From: JAQBGV01 sp032128395
Lineage (GTDB): Bacteria > Planctomycetota > UBA8108 > UBA1146
Direction of reading: 5' to 3'
Length of the DNA: 10,049 nucleotides
Assembly: GCA_032128395.1 (NCBI GenBank)
Contig: JAQBGV010000212.1
Location: 1 to 10,049, forward strand
The notes beneath the pieces were generated by a model. That model saw nothing but the letters and a program-made list of their open reading frames with translations, searched no databases and was not told where the DNA came from. This document shows positions 7,476 to 10,049 of this stretch, one piece after another (position 1 is the first letter of the stretch; every line of letters starts with the position of its first letter). The position numbers and the translations under genes are program-made.

Positions 7476-10049
7476 ATGCGCTCTTCGATTTGGCGCGGTG
7501 CGATCGGGATGCTCGCACTCTTCGTTTCGGGCGCCGTGTTGGGTCAGAGCCCCAATGTGGCCATTCCTGTGCAGACCAACGCGACCGGGATGAGGGTGGT
7601 CGACTACAGTCCGAACGTACTTACGGCCGCGTTGTCGATCGCGCCGGTATCCTCGATTCTCTACGCTCCGTCCGAAGCCGACGATCCGGCGTACCGCGCC
7701 GCAATCTCCGCCGCGGCCGGTGGGGCGACCGTCGACTACTTCGATACTCGCGCCGCGACGCCAGACCTCGCGACGCTCCAGACCTACGGCTGTGTCTACA
7801 CCTGGGCGAACTTCGCCTACGCGGACAACGTGACGTTCGGGAACAATCTCGCAGCGTACGTCGACGGCGGCGGCAGTGTGGTGCTCGGCGCGTTCTGCAC
7901 CTACACGTCGGGATCATCCCTTTCTGGTTTGATCATGACCCCCGCCTACTGCCCGGTCGTCTCGCCGGCGGGGAACAACCACTTCGCCGACTCGGCGTAC
8001 GCAGGCGACGGAATCACGCAGATCCACATCGGCGTCAGCCTGGTGTCGGCCTACAACTGCGTGTTCCGTGACTTCCTGGCCCTGCAGGGCACCGGAATTC
8101 AGGACGGCAGTTTCCTCGATGCGGAAATCGCGTGCGCGTACCGCCCGGACTTCCGCGTCATCTATACCAACGGTGCCGGCGCCTCGGCGCTCGGGTGCGC
8201 CGGGGAGTGGGCGGCGCTGGTCGCCAACTCAGCCCTCGCGGCTGGCGGCCCGCCGGCTTGCCTCTCAGTCGGCTCACTGACGGCGAGCGTCACCTGTCCC
8301 GACGTCGATCTCTCCTGGACGCTCAACGATACCTACACCGAGCTGCGGGTCCTGCGGAACGGCTCGCTGATCGCGACGCTGGCCGGAACCGCGATCTCCT
8401 ACACGGACATCTCCCCGTCCGGGGGTGCTCCGGCCACGGTCCAGTACCAAATCGAGGCGGACTGCGGACCAGATCCCGCGTTCCCGGCCACGACCAGCGT
8501 CGTCGTCTGTCCGTCGGTGCGCATTTTGTACGCACCTTCCGAGGCGGATGACGCGACGCTGAGGGCGAACATCTCCGCCGCCACCTCAGGTCTGTGCGAT
8601 TACTTCGACGCCCGCGCGGCGACACCGAGCGTGGCCACGTTGATCGCGGACTACGACGTGGTCTATTCCTGGGCCAACTTCCCGTTCCTCGACAGCGTGG
8701 CCATGGGGGATGCTCTCGCGGCCTTCGCCGACGTGCCCGGCAAGAAGGTGATCCTGGGTTCGTTCTGCACCTATACCTCGGGATCCTCGATGTCCGGCCA
8801 GATCATGACCGATGCCTACTGTCCGGTGGTGTCCCCGGCCGGCACGAATCACTTCGCTTCCGACAGCTACATCGCCGACGGCGTCACGTGCATGTACGGA
8901 ACGACCTTCGCACTGGAATGCACCTTCCGCGATTTCCTGGTGACCCAGGGGTGCGGCGTCACCGACGGTACCTACGCCGATGGGGAAATCTGCGGGGCCT
9001 ACAACGAGCATGGCCCCGCCGTCTACTACGCCAACGGCTCCGGAGCCACCCAGCTCGGGTGTAGCGGGGACTGGGCCAACTTCATCGCCGATATCGCCGT
9101 GTGTACGCCCCCCGCGCCCGGCTCCTGCCAGGAGGTCGGAAGCCTCACTTGCGTCTCGGACTGCGCGGGATCCGTCGACATGACCTGGATCAACGGAGGC
9201 GCCTACTCGAACGTGATCGTCGAGGTCAATGGCGCTCTCCAAGCGACTCTGCCCGGCACCGCGGAGAGCTATTCCTTCGCTCCGGCTTCGGCGGGGCCTC
9301 AGAATATCGTCGTCCGCGGCGACTGTGGCGGAGGCGACTTCTCCTGTCCGCGGACCTGCTCGGCCACGGTGATCCCGATCGGCGGGAACCACATCATCCT
9401 GGCCCTGGAGCTTGCGTCCATCGTCGACAGTGTCGGGGCCCTCGAGGCGTCTCTCAACACCCTGGGGCAGACGTTCACCACCATCACGGACCCGGCGGCG
9501 CTCCAGGCCTGCGGCCCGTTCGGTGGCAAGATGCTCTGGGTGATGCTCGGGACTTTCCCCTCCAACCACCAGCTGACCGCCGTGGATGCGGATGCGCTGA
9601 CGGCCCATCTGACCGCCGGTGGAGCACTCTACGTGGAAGGCGGCGACACCTGGGGCTTCGATCCCCAAACCTCGTTCGAAGCCTACGACGGCGTCGCCCC
9701 CGGGGCAGCCGATGGCGACGATTCCTTCCTCAGCATGGTGGGAACTCCCGGTGGCCCCCTCGATAATCCGATCTGGGCTGCCGGGTACATCCAGGATCAG
9801 GCAGGCAACGACTGGACCGACCGGATTCAGCCCTTGGGCGAGAGCGGAGGGATCTCCACCGCGATCTGGAACGAGGGTTCCGGCCTGTACACGACGGGGA
9901 TCTTCAACGACCGCTCTGCGGACCCGTTCGGGAGCAATCTCTGTCAGTCCTGGGAGCTCGGCGGCTACGGCGGCGATCGGGATGCGCTGGTGGATGAGTA
10001 CATTTCGATCCTCGGTTTCGCACCCCCGATCGTCGACCAATTCACCCGG
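7476..10049 (+). CDS. Large extracellular modular protein, 3' end beyond window (858 codons visible)
   Basis: The gene opens with ATG 7476, four bases after AAGGAGG, and stays open to the window edge, so it is partial. Residues 1-23 form a signal peptide (basic MRSSIWRGA, hydrophobic core, AVLG before Q24). Then come three modules starting near residues 60, 349 and 638. Modules 1 and 2 are clearly homologous: each starts with ILYAPSEADD, has an alternating beta/alpha region of about 195 residues like a Rossmann or GATase1-like fold (DYFD.RAATP, Y.WANF, FCTYTSGSS, YCPVVSPAG.NHF, TFRDFL or VFRDFL), and is followed by a roughly 90-residue beta-rich region like Ig/Fn3 (VDLSWTLN, ATLAGTA). Module 3 is diverged (HIILALEL, LTAGGALYVEGGDTWGF, SWELGG) but keeps the position and probably the fold. 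The protein is rich in Cys, Gly, Ala and Thr and has few Lys, as expected for an exported, disulfide-rich surface protein. No protease motif is certain. Any C-terminal sorting signal would lie beyond the edge. I do not recognise a named family; a surface or matrix role is inference. Confidence 0.85.
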   Translation, partial: MRSSIWRGAIGMLALFVSGAVLGQSPNVAIPVQTNATGMRVVDYSPNVLTAALSIAPVSSILYAPSEADDPAYRAAISAAAGGATVDYFDTRAATPDLATLQTYGCVYTWANFAYADNVTFGNNLAAYVDGGGSVVLGAFCTYTSGSSLSGLIMTPAYCPVVSPAGNNHFADSAYAGDGITQIHIGVSLVSAYNCVFRDFLALQGTGIQDGSFLDAEIACAYRPDFRVIYTNGAGASALGCAGEWAALVANSALAAGGPPACLSVGSLTASVTCPDVDLSWTLNDTYTELRVLRNGSLIATLAGTAISYTDISPSGGAPATVQYQIEADCGPDPAFPATTSVVVCPSVRILYAPSEADDATLRANISAATSGLCDYFDARAATPSVATLIADYDVVYSWANFPFLDSVAMGDALAAFADVPGKKVILGSFCTYTSGSSMSGQIMTDAYCPVVSPAGTNHFASDSYIADGVTCMYGTTFALECTFRDFLVTQGCGVTDGTYADGEICGAYNEHGPAVYYANGSGATQLGCSGDWANFIADIAVCTPPAPGSCQEVGSLTCVSDCAGSVDMTWINGGAYSNVIVEVNGALQATLPGTAESYSFAPASAGPQNIVVRGDCGGGDFSCPRTCSATVIPIGGNHIILALELASIVDSVGALEASLNTLGQTFTTITDPAALQACGPFGGKMLWVMLGTFPSNHQLTAVDADALTAHLTAGGALYVEGGDTWGFDPQTSFEAYDGVAPGAADGDDSFLSMVGTPGGPLDNPIWAAGYIQDQAGNDWTDRIQPLGESGGISTAIWNEGSGLYTTGIFNDRSADPFGSNLCQSWELGGYGGDRDALVDEYISILGFAPPIVDQFTR
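7650..9386 (+). repeat. Two diverged tandem coding repeats of about 870 bp
   Basis: Codons 59-347 and 348-637 encode two copies of the same module (289 and 290 codons). Nearly identical peptide patches recur at equal spacing: ILYAPSEADD at 61 and 350, FCTYTSGSS with its Cys at 141 and 431, and the NHF histidine at 169 and 459. Between these patches the copies differ widely and third positions are scrambled, so the duplication is old rather than a recent copy error. A third, more distant copy begins at about codon 638. Confidence 0.8.

Noticed and set aside
7400..8071. A 223-codon plus-strand open frame overlapping the start of the extracellular protein.
   Set aside because: It is extremely Arg-rich and in a different frame from the signal-peptide-bearing gene that has AAGGAGG at its start.
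8586..10040. A 484-codon minus-strand open frame opposite the extracellular protein gene.
   Set aside because: It is antisense to a well-supported repeat-containing coding frame. It has no signal peptide, recognisable motif or ribosome binding site, and its Gly/Arg/Val/Asp-rich composition is typical of an antisense shadow in high-GC DNA.

Overview
This is a GC-rich bacterial chromosomal segment made of secreted, envelope and hypothetical proteins. I see no RNA gene, CRISPR array, phage gene or insertion sequence. The gene types (a secreted TlpA-like thioredoxin with a TPR-like tail, a long exported helical-repeat protein, a membrane-anchored HExxH peptidase, and a large extracellular protein of repeated Rossmann-like plus Ig-like modules) recall large-genome Planctomycetota or similar environmental Gram-negative lineages. 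That assignment is inference from protein style only, because no phylogenetic marker is present.

Layout. Positions 92-3169 carry a two-gene minus-strand unit: an 883-residue exported helical-repeat (HEAT-like) protein followed after 48 bases by a 125-residue membrane protein. A 346-base divergent spacer holds the start regions of this unit and of the plus-strand TlpA-like gene (3516-4640). That gene faces a second minus-strand unit (7188-5004) across a 363-base gap, which contains an intrinsic terminator oriented for the minus strand. The second unit is a membrane-anchored zinc peptidase of the MA clan (HELGH plus a downstream HEG) whose stop codon overlaps the GTG start of a fold-type I PLP aminotransferase. 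The aminotransferase is split by a frameshift inside a short CT repeat; removing one CT unit restores a continuous 362-residue enzyme. From 7476 to the right edge, on the plus strand, runs a large extracellular protein (858 codons visible, no stop). It has a signal peptide and three modules starting about 290 residues apart.

How the parts relate. All intact genes encode exported or membrane proteins, apart from the (broken) cytosolic aminotransferase. The two minus-strand pairs look like small operons. No single pathway links them, and I see no defence, secretion or biosynthetic cluster. The most noteworthy items are the frameshifted aminotransferase coupled to a membrane peptidase, the modular extracellular protein, and the paired helical-repeat and membrane proteins of unknown role. 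The numerous long overlapping ORFs in other frames are products of high GC and are not genes.
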